DNA of 64,000 nt from Enterococcus devriesei (GTDB lineage: Bacteria > Bacillota > Bacilli > Lactobacillales > Enterococcaceae). The notes under the pieces were generated by a model, which was not told the origin of the DNA, did no database searches, and saw only the letters and a list, made by a program, of their open reading frames with translations. The position numbers and the translations under genes were made by a program. Within the stretch, counting starts at the first letter, position 1. Every line of letters begins with the position of its first letter. The stretch spans positions 1 to 64,000 of the forward strand of contig NZ_JXKM01000001.1 of the NCBI RefSeq assembly GCF_001885905.1. Direction: 5' to 3'. Shown piece by piece: positions 27,555 to 35,616 of this stretch.

Positions 27555-28250
27555 ATGGTTCGAGTATTAGTTTTGACTAAAAATATATTGGCAGAAGAAG
27601 TAATTACTAAAAAATTACAGCATCTAAATTATGAGGTTTTTTGTTCTACTAGTATTCTGGAAGAATTGCAGTCAACTGGACATATGTCTGAGTTAGTCAA
27701 TTATTTTCCAATCATTATTATTGGTGAAACAATCTCCAGCTATGAATTGGAAATAATGTTGCCAAAGCTTAAAAAACAGGGGCAGCGAATTTTACGTGAG
27801 ATGGATCATCCGCTCAGCGAAGATGAAAAAGGCCAATTACTAAATCACGGACTAAGCGGCTACGTTCAAAGTAATGACTCTATTGAATCATTACGAGAAA
27901 ACCTAGCAGAGGTCATGGCCAGTTATCAAAATCATGAGCCAGGTGAAGTTGAGGCGTATCTTGAAGAAGAACCGCGAGGCATTTCAGCGATCACCTTGAT
28001 CAATTTATCTACGTTGGAACTGCAAGTGTTAGAAAAATTACGCAGCAAACCGGGAGAGATTATTTCTCGTGACGAGTTATGCATGACTCTTTGGGGAAAT
28101 GTTTCTCAATCACGCTTAGCACAGCTTTCATCGTTAGTGAAAAACATCAAATTAAAATTAGAAATGCTTGAAATAGACAAAGAAGTGATCCAGACCATTT
28201 GGGGTAAAGGTTACCGAGTGATGCAGGATTCAATTGTGCAAAATAAATAG
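27555..28250 (+). CDS. Orphan winged-helix regulator with a degenerate receiver domain
   Basis: A 231-residue protein. Residues about 1-115 have the alternating pattern of a response-regulator receiver domain, but the usual phosphorylated Asp is missing: the strand end reads IIIIGE rather than LLD. Residues about 145-225 form an OmpR-type winged helix (LELQVLEKLRSKPGEIISRDELCMTLWG ... TIWGKGYRVM). No histidine kinase gene is adjacent. It is probably a phosphorylation-independent DNA-binding regulator. The ATG at 27555 has a GGGCGG-type site. A perfect 40-base palindrome just downstream ends the gene. Its targets cannot be told from the sequence. Confidence 0.75.
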   Translation: MVRVLVLTKNILAEEVITKKLQHLNYEVFCSTSILEELQSTGHMSELVNYFPIIIIGETISSYELEIMLPKLKKQGQRILREMDHPLSEDEKGQLLNHGLSGYVQSNDSIESLRENLAEVMASYQNHEPGEVEAYLEEEPRGISAITLINLSTLELQVLEKLRSKPGEIISRDELCMTLWGNVSQSRLAQLSSLVKNIKLKLEMLEIDKEVIQTIWGKGYRVMQDSIVQNK

Positions 28251-28252
28251 TG

Positions 28253-28296
28253 AAGTGTTGAGAAAGAAGCGGCCGCTTCTTTCTCAACACTTTTTG
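28253..28296 (+). terminator. Perfect 40-base palindrome acting as terminator
   Basis: Bases 28253-28292 are a perfect palindrome of two 20-base arms with no spacer, centred on GCGGCCGC. Extra T residues follow on the plus strand. It starts 3 bases after the stop codon of the winged-helix gene and lies before the GH3 gene. As RNA it would form a very stable hairpin. Confidence 0.85.
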
Positions 28297-28359
28297 CATT
28301 TTTAGGGAATGAAACTATGCTAAAATGAACATTAGATACTTATTTAAGGAGCGGAAATC

Positions 28360-29526
28360 GTGAAAAAAAGAATTTTTATGAGTGTACTAATGTTGTCTGC
28401 TATAGTTACGATGGCTGCTTGCGGCGGTTCAGATACGCAAAATTCCACTGGAAGTGACGCTAAGAAAACAACGGAGACTTCTTCAAAAAAGGAGCAGACG
28501 AATAACACTGACAAAAAAAGCTCAGTGGAAACGAAGGTCGATAAATTGATGGAAAAAATGACACTAGAAGAAAAAGTTGGACAATTATTTTTAGCTCGTG
28601 TTCCTGAGCAAAATCAAATCGCAGATATTGAGAACTATCATTTAGGCGGTTATTTATTATTCGATCGAGATATGGAAGGTAAGGGTCAGAGTGATTTAAA
28701 ACAAACGATCGCAAGCTATCAAGCTGCCAGTAAGACCCCGATGTTTATTGCTTCAGATGAAGAGGGCGGGACGGTCAGCCGTTTGAGCCGCAACCAAATC
28801 GTGACCCCGGCTTTTGCCAGTCCCCAGGCGATCTATCAGAAGGATGGCTGGGACGGGATCACTAAAGATATTGAGCGCAAAGCTCAAATCTTCAAAGAAC
28901 TAGGGATTCAATTAGGTATGTTTCCCGATGCAGATGTGTCCACCGATCCTCAATCTTTTATTTATGATCGGACGATCGGAATGGATGCGGAAGGGACTAG
29001 CAAATATGTAAGCCTGAGTGTCGAAGAAATGAAGAAACAAAAAGTTGGCTCTACCTTGAAACATTTTCCGGGATACGGCAATAATCGTGATTCTCATGTA
29101 GAGATCGTGACGGATGATCGCCCAATCGATGAACTGCGGAAAAATGATTTTGTGCCTTTTGAAGCGGGAATCAAAGCAGGGGCCGATAGTATCATGGTTT
29201 CGCATAATATTATCCAGGCTATCGATGGTAATCGTCCAGCCTCTATTTCAAAGCCCGTTCATGACACGATCCGGAACGAACTTGGCTTTAAAGGGGTCAT
29301 TATGACCGATGACATGGACATGGCTGGTCTGGCGGATTTCATTTCTCAAGATGAAGCAGGCTTGCAGGCATTACAGGCGGGGAATGACTTGGTGTTATCT
29401 TCTAGCTACAGTACGCAAATTCCTTATATTTTAAATGCTATTAAAAAAGGGGAATACAGTGAACAACAGCTAGATCAATCATTAGAACGCTTATTAACGT
29501 GGAAAGCTGAACTTGGTGTCATTTAA
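28360..29526 (+). CDS. GH3-family beta-N-acetylhexosaminidase lipoprotein (NagZ-like)
   Basis: A 388-residue lipoprotein. The signal peptide ends in the lipobox MAAC (Cys about residue 21), followed by a Ser/Thr/Lys-rich stalk. The catalytic domain is a glycoside hydrolase family 3 barrel, with KHFPGYGNNRDSH (the NagZ-type loop whose His acts as acid/base) and VIMTDDMDMAG, which carries the nucleophile Asp. It probably releases terminal N-acetylglucosamine from muropeptides or glycans outside the cell. It lacks the second GH3 domain, as NagZ does. The start is GTG at 28360 with AAGGAGCGG upstream; an in-frame ATG at 28378 (MSVLML) would leave a shorter signal peptide. Confidence 0.85.
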   Translation: MKKRIFMSVLMLSAIVTMAACGGSDTQNSTGSDAKKTTETSSKKEQTNNTDKKSSVETKVDKLMEKMTLEEKVGQLFLARVPEQNQIADIENYHLGGYLLFDRDMEGKGQSDLKQTIASYQAASKTPMFIASDEEGGTVSRLSRNQIVTPAFASPQAIYQKDGWDGITKDIERKAQIFKELGIQLGMFPDADVSTDPQSFIYDRTIGMDAEGTSKYVSLSVEEMKKQKVGSTLKHFPGYGNNRDSHVEIVTDDRPIDELRKNDFVPFEAGIKAGADSIMVSHNIIQAIDGNRPASISKPVHDTIRNELGFKGVIMTDDMDMAGLADFISQDEAGLQALQAGNDLVLSSSYSTQIPYILNAIKKGEYSEQQLDQSLERLLTWKAELGVI

Positions 29527-29566
29527 ACATCAAATTCTTTCAAAAAAAATTTTAGGAGGTTTTTCT

Positions 29567-29611
29567 ATGTGTGCATCCATGCGGTTGAAATTATTCGCGC
29601 TAACGAACTAA
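29567..29611 (+). CDS. 14-residue macrolide-arrest leader peptide (MCASMRLKLFALTN)
   Basis: A short frame with a perfect ribosome site (AGGAGGT at 29554-29560) and an ATG at 29567. It encodes MCASMRLKLFALTN and lies 53 bases before the Mef-like exporter. The sequence resembles the leader peptides of ermD (MTHSMRLR...) and mef genes (MTASMRLR), where the ribosome stalls at an Arg/Lys-X-Arg/Lys motif when a macrolide is bound; here the motif is Arg-Leu-Lys at residues 6-8. The strong initiation site, size, place and motif together support a real regulatory peptide for drug-induced expression. Confidence 0.8.
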   Translation: MCASMRLKLFALTN

Positions 29612-29632
29612 TTAACGTTTGATGAAGCTGCT

Positions 29633-29654
29633 TGTTTTGTCAGACGACAAACAA
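29633..29654 (+). promoter_or_regulatory. Hairpin overlapping the ribosome site of the Mef-like gene
   Basis: TTTGTC at 29636-29641 and GACAAA at 29646-29651 form a stem with an AGAC loop, extended by TTG/CAA. It abuts the AAAGGAG site of the exporter gene (29653-29659). A ribosome stalled on the leader peptide upstream could change its folding. No T-run follows, so this looks more like translational than transcriptional attenuation. Confidence 0.45.
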
Positions 29655-29664
29655 AGGAGAGTTT

Positions 29665-30873
29665 ATGGAAAAGCAGCAATGGCGAAAAAAATATTTAACG
29701 ATCTTATCGGGACAGACAGTCTCTTTAATTGGCAGCTCCGCAGTTCAATTTTCACTGATTTGGTGGCTGACGAATGAATCAAAATCAGCGATCATGTTGT
29801 CTTTAGCAGGATTATTTGCTTTTCTGCCACAAATGTTCTTAGGACCTTTTGTAGGCGTGTGGCTGGATCGTTTGAAACGCAAGTACGTGGTGATTTGCGC
29901 AGATCTATTTATGGGCTTGGTAGCCTTAGTATTATCTTTATGGTTCTTAATCGGCAACCCGGGCTTTGTGGTAGTGATCGTCGCGCTGTTCTTGCGCTCA
30001 TTGGCGAACGTCTTTCATACACCATCAATTCAAGCAATCGTTCCGCTATTAGTGCCGGAAGAGGAGTTAGTAAAAGCCAATAGTTGGAATCAATTTTTGC
30101 AATCTGGTGCCTTTATGCTGGGACCTGTTTTAGGAGCTGCGATGTTTGCGGTACTGCCTCTATGGGTAATTTTATTGACGGATTTGATTGGCGCACTGGC
30201 GGCCTCTTTTACATTATGGATCGTCGACGTACCGAACATTCCCCGCAGTGAAGAAAGTATGCAGCATTATTTTCAAGAATTGAAGGACGGCTTTGCAGTC
30301 TTTAAAGCTGATCCGCCGTTACTTGTAGTGATGCTCTTTTCATTCTTTATTATGGCTTTTTATTTACCGCTAGGAACCTTGTTTCCGTTAATGACCAATG
30401 TACATTTTGAATTGTCGGCGTGGTTTGCCAGTGTTGTTGAATTTTCTTATGCGGTGGGCATGATGATCAGCGCCTTTTTGATTGGTATGAAGAAAACTTG
30501 GCGGGAGAAACTGTTAGCTGCTCAGCTTTCGGTTGTCGGACTTGGCATCACCTTTATCGGCAGCGGCTTAGCTCCTGCAACAATCACCGGCTATTGGATT
30601 TTTGTTTTTTTCTGTATTTTAATGGGCGCCATGGGGAATTTATACAATATTCCCTTTACTGCTTATTTACAAGAAACGATCGCTCCAGAAAAATTAGGCA
30701 GAGTCTTTTCGCTGTTTGGTAGTGTGATGTCCGCGGCGATGCCTGTCGGCTTGATTATCGCAGGGCCGATGTCAGAAAAATTAGGGATCGCGATGTGGTT
30801 CTTACTTTCGGGCATCTTCGTGGTGATACTAAGTGGACTGAGTTTGATCTTTTATCAACGAGCAAAAAAATAA
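29665..30873 (+). CDS. Mef-family MFS drug exporter
   Basis: A 402-residue major facilitator with about 12 membrane segments, exporting drugs by proton antiport. It resembles the macrolide exporter Mef(A): LSGQTVSLIGS near the N-terminus, GPFVGVWLDRLKRK (the loop 2-3 motif), FHTPSIQAIVPLLVPEEELVKANS, and the C-terminal LGRVFSLFGSVMSAAMPVGLI. Together with the RLK leader peptide this suggests an inducible macrolide exporter, though it is diverged from Mef(A) and no partner ABC-F gene (msrD) is adjacent. The start at 29665 follows AAAGGAG; upstream in-frame codons lack a site. Substrate range is inferred. Confidence 0.8.
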   Translation: MEKQQWRKKYLTILSGQTVSLIGSSAVQFSLIWWLTNESKSAIMLSLAGLFAFLPQMFLGPFVGVWLDRLKRKYVVICADLFMGLVALVLSLWFLIGNPGFVVVIVALFLRSLANVFHTPSIQAIVPLLVPEEELVKANSWNQFLQSGAFMLGPVLGAAMFAVLPLWVILLTDLIGALAASFTLWIVDVPNIPRSEESMQHYFQELKDGFAVFKADPPLLVVMLFSFFIMAFYLPLGTLFPLMTNVHFELSAWFASVVEFSYAVGMMISAFLIGMKKTWREKLLAAQLSVVGLGITFIGSGLAPATITGYWIFVFFCILMGAMGNLYNIPFTAYLQETIAPEKLGRVFSLFGSVMSAAMPVGLIIAGPMSEKLGIAMWFLLSGIFVVILSGLSLIFYQRAKK

Positions 30874-30912
30874 AAACAGTAGGTTCGTTTAACACGAGCC
30901 TACTGTTTTTTT
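30873..30912 (+). terminator. Terminator after the Mef-like gene
   Basis: AACAGTAGGTTCGT pairs with ACGAGCCTACTGTT (one G-U pair) and is followed by seven T residues. Confidence 0.85.
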
Positions 30913-30963
30913 ATAAGAAAAGCTGAGGATATCAGTTTTAACTATATTCGTTTTCGAAAGTTC

Positions 30964-32721
30964 TTAACTTTTGGAAAACTGTGCTTCGTATAGTTGCTTG
31001 TAAAATCCATCTTTTTGCAATAGCTCTTGATGGCTGCCGATCTCAACGATTTGTCCGTGATCCAAAACAAGGATCTGATCGGCATTTTGAATTGTTGATA
31101 GGCGATGGGCGATCACGAAACTGGTGTGATCCTTCATCATGGCTAAAAAGGCACTTTGAATTTTTCGTTCTGTCAAAGTATCTACCGAACTAGTCGCCTC
31201 ATCAAGAATCAACATGGGCGGACGACTAATCATGGTACGAGCGATCGTCAATAGTTGTCGTTGTCCGTCAGAAAGTTTGACACCGGCCTCACCGACGATG
31301 GTATCTAATTTGTCGGGTAGTCGCATGACGAATTCATACATGTAAGCATCTTTTAGCGCAGCGTAAATTTCTTCATCGGTGGCTGATTTGCGACCGTAAC
31401 GCAAGTTAGCCCGCAAACTACTATCCATTAACCACGTTTCTTGCAAGACCATCCCGAATTGCTGCCGCAAACTATCGCGGGTCAGGTGGCGGATGTCAAT
31501 GCCGTCAATCGTAATCCGACCATCATCGACTTCGTAAAAGCGCATCAGTAAATTGACTAAAGTTGATTTGCCGGCGCCGGTCTTGCCGACAATAGCAATC
31601 GTTTCGCCTGGTTGAACCAACAAATTAAAGTTTTCGATCAAGGGCTGATCTTTTTGATAGCTAAAAGCCACATGATCAAAAACGACTTTTCCGTACGTAT
31701 CTTTCAAAACGACGGCATCTGAATCGTCTGGTTCTTCCACTGGTTCACGCAATAATTCAAAAGAGCGATCCAAGCCGGCAATAGCGGTTTGGAGTTGGAT
31801 CGTGATGCCGGATAGTTCGATAAACGGTTTGGTAAATTGACTCGAATAAATCGTAAAGCTGGAAATGATTCCAATCGTGACCCCGCTATTGGTTTTCAAC
31901 GCTAATAGTCCGCCAACTAAGCCCACCATCAAGTAAGCCAAGTGGTCAACAAAGCGGGAAGAGGGATTCGTTAAAGAAGAAGCGAATTGCGCTTTTTGTC
32001 CTCGAACATACAGTTCTTGATTCAACGCTTCAAAGTTTTTTTGGTTTTGCTCTTCACGTTGAAAGGCTTTGACGATTTTTTGATTGCCGACCATTTCTGT
32101 GATGAAACCGGAAATTGAACCAACGAGCTTTTGCTGGCTGGTAAAGTATTGCTGTGAAGTCTTGGCTACAATATAAGTCAACAAAAAAATGATCGGTGTT
32201 GCGACCAAAACGACTAAGGTCAGTAATGGACTCAGGTAAAGCATAAAGATTAACGCGACTAAGACGACGGTCATGCCGGAGAAGACTTGGTTGAAGACCG
32301 CTGAGATCGCAGTCGAAATATTATCCATATCATTGGTGAACCGACTGACGATATCGCCCTTTGAACTTTGATCGTAATAGCTTAGTGGCAGTTTGTTCAA
32401 ATGAGTGAATGTTTCATCCCGCAGTTTCGCCACAGAATCAAAGGCGACTTTATTACCGAGGCGCTGAATAAAGTATTGGCTAATTACAGTGACTAAAAAG
32501 ATCCCGACAAATAATTGGAGAATTTGAAATAGACGGGGAAAATCGACTGCACCTTGATTCACCATTTGATCCACTGCGACCCCGATGTAATAAGTCATCA
32601 TGACCGAAGTAATCCCGCTAGCGATCCCCAAAATCACAGCCGCGATCAATTGTTTAGGATAAGCGGCTAGATACGGAACAAACAGTTTTAATGAATGAAA
32701 AAAATTCTTTTGTTTAAGCAT
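30964..32721 (-). CDS. Heterodimeric ABC exporter subunit with consensus Walker B glutamate
   Basis: A 585-residue half-transporter: six N-terminal membrane helices (to about residue 310) and a C-terminal ATPase domain. Walker A is GKTGAGKST, the signature is LSDGQRQ (Asp in place of the usual second Gly), Walker B ends in LDEATSSVD with the catalytic Glu, and the switch is IAHRLSTIQ. With its partner it should form a drug or lipid exporter of the EfrAB/EfrCD/LmrCD type; which one cannot be decided. The ATG at 32721 is preferred to the in-frame GTG at 32730 because the AGGAGG is only then well spaced. It overlaps the upstream gene by 8 bases. Confidence 0.88.
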   Translation of the reverse strand: MLKQKNFFHSLKLFVPYLAAYPKQLIAAVILGIASGITSVMMTYYIGVAVDQMVNQGAVDFPRLFQILQLFVGIFLVTVISQYFIQRLGNKVAFDSVAKLRDETFTHLNKLPLSYYDQSSKGDIVSRFTNDMDNISTAISAVFNQVFSGMTVVLVALIFMLYLSPLLTLVVLVATPIIFLLTYIVAKTSQQYFTSQQKLVGSISGFITEMVGNQKIVKAFQREEQNQKNFEALNQELYVRGQKAQFASSLTNPSSRFVDHLAYLMVGLVGGLLALKTNSGVTIGIISSFTIYSSQFTKPFIELSGITIQLQTAIAGLDRSFELLREPVEEPDDSDAVVLKDTYGKVVFDHVAFSYQKDQPLIENFNLLVQPGETIAIVGKTGAGKSTLVNLLMRFYEVDDGRITIDGIDIRHLTRDSLRQQFGMVLQETWLMDSSLRANLRYGRKSATDEEIYAALKDAYMYEFVMRLPDKLDTIVGEAGVKLSDGQRQLLTIARTMISRPPMLILDEATSSVDTLTERKIQSAFLAMMKDHTSFVIAHRLSTIQNADQILVLDHGQIVEIGSHQELLQKDGFYKQLYEAQFSKS

Positions 32722-34438
32722 GCACTGCACCCTCCTCCTGCGAAGCCACCAGCTCTTGGTAGAGTTGAGAGTCCTTTAATAAAGATTCATGGCTGCCTTG
32801 TGCGGCCAGCCGGCCATTATCCATTAAAAGGATCGTTTCTGCATCTTGGATCGAGCGCAGCCGCTGGGAAATAATAATGATTCCACAGTTCAGCTCACGT
32901 TTCATGGCTTGTCGCAGCTCTAAATCGGTTTGATAATCAAGGGCGGATAAAGAATCGTCTAAGATTAATAATTTGGGTTTGCGAATCAACGCACGGGCGA
33001 TCGTTAACCGCTGTCGTTGTCCACCTGAAAAGTTTTTGCCATTTTCCAAGATGGGCGTGTCCAATCCTTTGGAAAGACTTTGAACGAATTCACTGGCTTG
33101 TGCAGTTGCTAAGGCTTGCCAGCATTCGTCGTCGGTGGCATCGGGTTTGCCCCATTGGAGATTTTCGCGAATCGTTCCACTGAATAGGACCGCTGTTTGC
33201 GGTACTAAGGCAATCTCAGACCGTAATTGTTCCAACGACCACGCACGTACATTGACACCAAAAAAATCCACCGTGCCTGAGGTAGCATCATAAAAACGTG
33301 GGATCAAATTAATCAGCGTCGATTTTCCGCTACCAGTCGCTCCCGTGATCCCTAAGACTTGGTTGTCTGCTAAGCTGAAAGAGATATTTTGTAAAGCTAA
33401 ACCAGATTTTTCCGTATAACGAAAATCAACCTTTTTAAATTCAACTAGCGGTGCCTGTTGATCAATTTTGACCGATTGTTTTTCAGCGGTCAAAGTTGGT
33501 TCTGTGGCAAAAACTTCATTGATCCGATTGGCAGAAGCCGCCGCCCGCGTAAAGAGTACCACGAGATTGGAAACGACGATTAAGGCCAGCAACATTTGGT
33601 TCATGTAGTTAATCAACGCTAAGACTTGGCCTTGCTCCAAACCACCGACATTTACTTTAAAGCCGCCGAAATAAAGCAAAGCAACGATCCCGACGTTCAT
33701 AATCAACGTCGTGCTGGGAGACAGCAAGGCGGAAATATTCGCAACCTTTTGATTCAGCTTTGAAAGATCATCCGTTTGTTCTTTAAAGTGAGCCGTTTCA
33801 GTTTTAGTTCGAGCAAAGGCGCGAATCACCCGCACCCCACTCAAGTTCTGGGTCACTAGCTGGTTCAATTGATCTAGCTGATGTTGAATCGTTTTATACA
33901 ATGGAACGGAAAAATGAATGATCAAAAAAAGAATGATACAAAACAAAGGCAAGAGGATCAAAAAGATCAAGCCCATCTGCCAATCAATATAAAAGGCCAT
34001 AATCACCGAACCAACACTTAAAAAAGGGGCGCGGACGACTAGCCGGATCAGCATGGCTAAAGCACCTTGCATCTGATTGATATCATTAGTCATCCGGGTG
34101 ATCAAGGTATCTGTACCAAACCGGTTCAATTCTTTATGGGAAAAACTGTTGATTTTTTCCATCAGCCGATTCCGCAAAACTGTTCCAAAGCCTTGCGAGG
34201 CAATCGAAGCATAATACTGACAGACCAGTGCGCAGAGCAAACCAACGATGGAAAGTCCCAGCATCGCTAAAGCCATCTCAATGACTTTGCCTTGATCATG
34301 CTTGGCGATCCCTTCATCGACTAAACGAGCCATAAACAAAGGCAAAATCAGTTCGAAGACGGCTTCTAAAAATTTAAAAAATGGGCCTAAGATAATCTGC
34401 TTGCGATAATCTTTGGCATAACGCAATAGTTGAAACAT
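32714..34438 (-). CDS. Heterodimeric ABC exporter subunit with degenerate ATP site
   Basis: A 574-residue half-transporter, first gene of the pair. Six membrane helices are followed by an ATPase domain with Walker A GATGSGKST, the standard signature FSGGQRQ, but LDDSLSALD in Walker B: the catalytic Glu is Asp. The switch region reads ISQRLRSIQ, with Gln in place of the usual His. Such changes mark the non-hydrolysing site in heterodimeric exporters, which here combines with the altered LSDGQ signature of the partner. The start at 34438 (MFQLLRYAK) has GGAGGA upstream; the frame is open to 34567 without a site. Confidence 0.88.
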   Translation of the reverse strand: MFQLLRYAKDYRKQIILGPFFKFLEAVFELILPLFMARLVDEGIAKHDQGKVIEMALAMLGLSIVGLLCALVCQYYASIASQGFGTVLRNRLMEKINSFSHKELNRFGTDTLITRMTNDINQMQGALAMLIRLVVRAPFLSVGSVIMAFYIDWQMGLIFLILLPLFCIILFLIIHFSVPLYKTIQHQLDQLNQLVTQNLSGVRVIRAFARTKTETAHFKEQTDDLSKLNQKVANISALLSPSTTLIMNVGIVALLYFGGFKVNVGGLEQGQVLALINYMNQMLLALIVVSNLVVLFTRAAASANRINEVFATEPTLTAEKQSVKIDQQAPLVEFKKVDFRYTEKSGLALQNISFSLADNQVLGITGATGSGKSTLINLIPRFYDATSGTVDFFGVNVRAWSLEQLRSEIALVPQTAVLFSGTIRENLQWGKPDATDDECWQALATAQASEFVQSLSKGLDTPILENGKNFSGGQRQRLTIARALIRKPKLLILDDSLSALDYQTDLELRQAMKRELNCGIIIISQRLRSIQDAETILLMDNGRLAAQGSHESLLKDSQLYQELVASQEEGAVHA

Positions 34439-34632
34439 GAAACGTCCTCCAATATATAAAGTAGATAGAATGTAAAAATAGTATCGGTTATATTGTACCG
34501 TATTTGTCAAAAGAGACAGAATGATTTCCCCTGAAAATTTTGACATAAGGACATTCAGACAGATCAAACTAGCATTTTATGCCTATCCATGGAATAATAA
34601 AATCAATTCTATGGATAACTAGGGAGGAAAAA

Positions 34633-35421
34633 ATGGAACGTATTTTTACATTAGTTGTGCTCTTATTTTTTTGCTATTCATTTATTGGCTGGCTGTGGGA
34701 AACGATCTATTGCTCAATCAAGGCCAAGCATTTTGTGTATCGCGGTTTTTTACTTGGGCCGATCACACCGATTTATGGCTTTGGCGTCGTGGGGGTCTTG
34801 TATTTAATCGAGCCTTATCAGCAAAATATCGTCTTGCTCTTTTGTTTGTCGCTAATTTTGGTCACACTGTTGGAGTATCTGACGAGTTTTCTTTTAGAAA
34901 AGATTTTTCACTTAACTTTGTGGGATTATAAAGATGTGCCACTCAACATCAATGGCCGGGTGGCTGTGCCCGTTTCGATTTTTTGGGGCTTAGCCTGTGT
35001 CTTCATCGTGCGGATACTGAACCCCTACTTAATGACGGTGGTGGAAGGCTGGCAGCAGCGTTTCAGCATTTTTTTGCCACTGATTTTATTGATGTTGACC
35101 AGTTTCGATCTAGGCTTTACGTTGGCTAACCTGTCTTCGCTACGTCGTGCAATGAAGACGATGAGCGCGACGATCCAAGAGAAAAAGGATCAGTTGCAAA
35201 CCAATTTGGATGAGTTGAAGACCGCTGCGGAGGAACGTTATCAAAGTCGTAGAAGCTGGTTAGCGGAAATTAAAGAGCAGCCGGAGTGGCGTAAGCAGTT
35301 ACCGAAGTTGAATTTCCAAGAACGCCGTTTCTTAAATAGTTTCCCTAATATGAAATCGCAGGAAATAAAAAGTCCTTTAACGGAGATCCGTCAGTTATCT
35401 AAAGAGCTACGGAAAAAATAA
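34633..35421 (+). CDS. CmpB-type putative ABC transporter permease family membrane protein
   Basis: A 262-residue protein with about five or six membrane segments in the first 165 residues (LVVLLFFCYSFIGWLWETIYCSI, GPITPIYGFGVVGVLYLI, VSIFWGLACVFIVRIL). A charged C-terminal region of about 95 residues is probably coiled coil (IQEKKDQLQTNLDELKTAAEERYQSRRSW). The motifs SFIGWLWETIY and YRGFLLGPITPIYGFG are typical of the family named putative ABC transporter permease (CmpB domain), whose true role is not established. AGGGAGG sets the start at 34633. It is transcribed divergently from the ABC exporter genes and alone. Confidence 0.75.
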   Translation: MERIFTLVVLLFFCYSFIGWLWETIYCSIKAKHFVYRGFLLGPITPIYGFGVVGVLYLIEPYQQNIVLLFCLSLILVTLLEYLTSFLLEKIFHLTLWDYKDVPLNINGRVAVPVSIFWGLACVFIVRILNPYLMTVVEGWQQRFSIFLPLILLMLTSFDLGFTLANLSSLRRAMKTMSATIQEKKDQLQTNLDELKTAAEERYQSRRSWLAEIKEQPEWRKQLPKLNFQERRFLNSFPNMKSQEIKSPLTEIRQLSKELRKK

Positions 35422-35528
35422 TATTACAAAAATATGACAAGTTTTAGCCCTTTCGATCCTTGAAGGGGCTATCTTTTTTATGGAAAATGATAAAAATAAA
35501 ACGAATGTTACTTAAACTCCATTTGTTT

Positions 35529-35544
35529 TGTAATGAAATGTAAT
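35529..35544 (+). promoter_or_regulatory. TGTAAT direct repeat (WalR-box-like) before the 3D-domain gene
   Basis: TGTAAT occurs at 35529-35534 and again at 35539-35544, a 10-base period. It resembles the WalR (YycF) site TGTWAH-N5-TGTWAH but with a spacer of 4, not 5. A -10-like TATAAT lies at 35577-35582. WalR control would suit a wall-active secreted protein of this type. Confidence 0.4.
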
Positions 35545-35616
35545 CTCCTTGAAACAAAAAGCCCCCTTTTTTTTCGTATAATAGCGAAGGGTAAAATAGA
35601 AAGGTGGACTTTTTAA

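Noticed and set aside
29632-29664. Longer N-terminus for the Mef-like exporter starting at a TTG
   Set aside because: The upstream codons fall in the regulatory hairpin, and AAAGGAG is correctly spaced only for the ATG at 29665.
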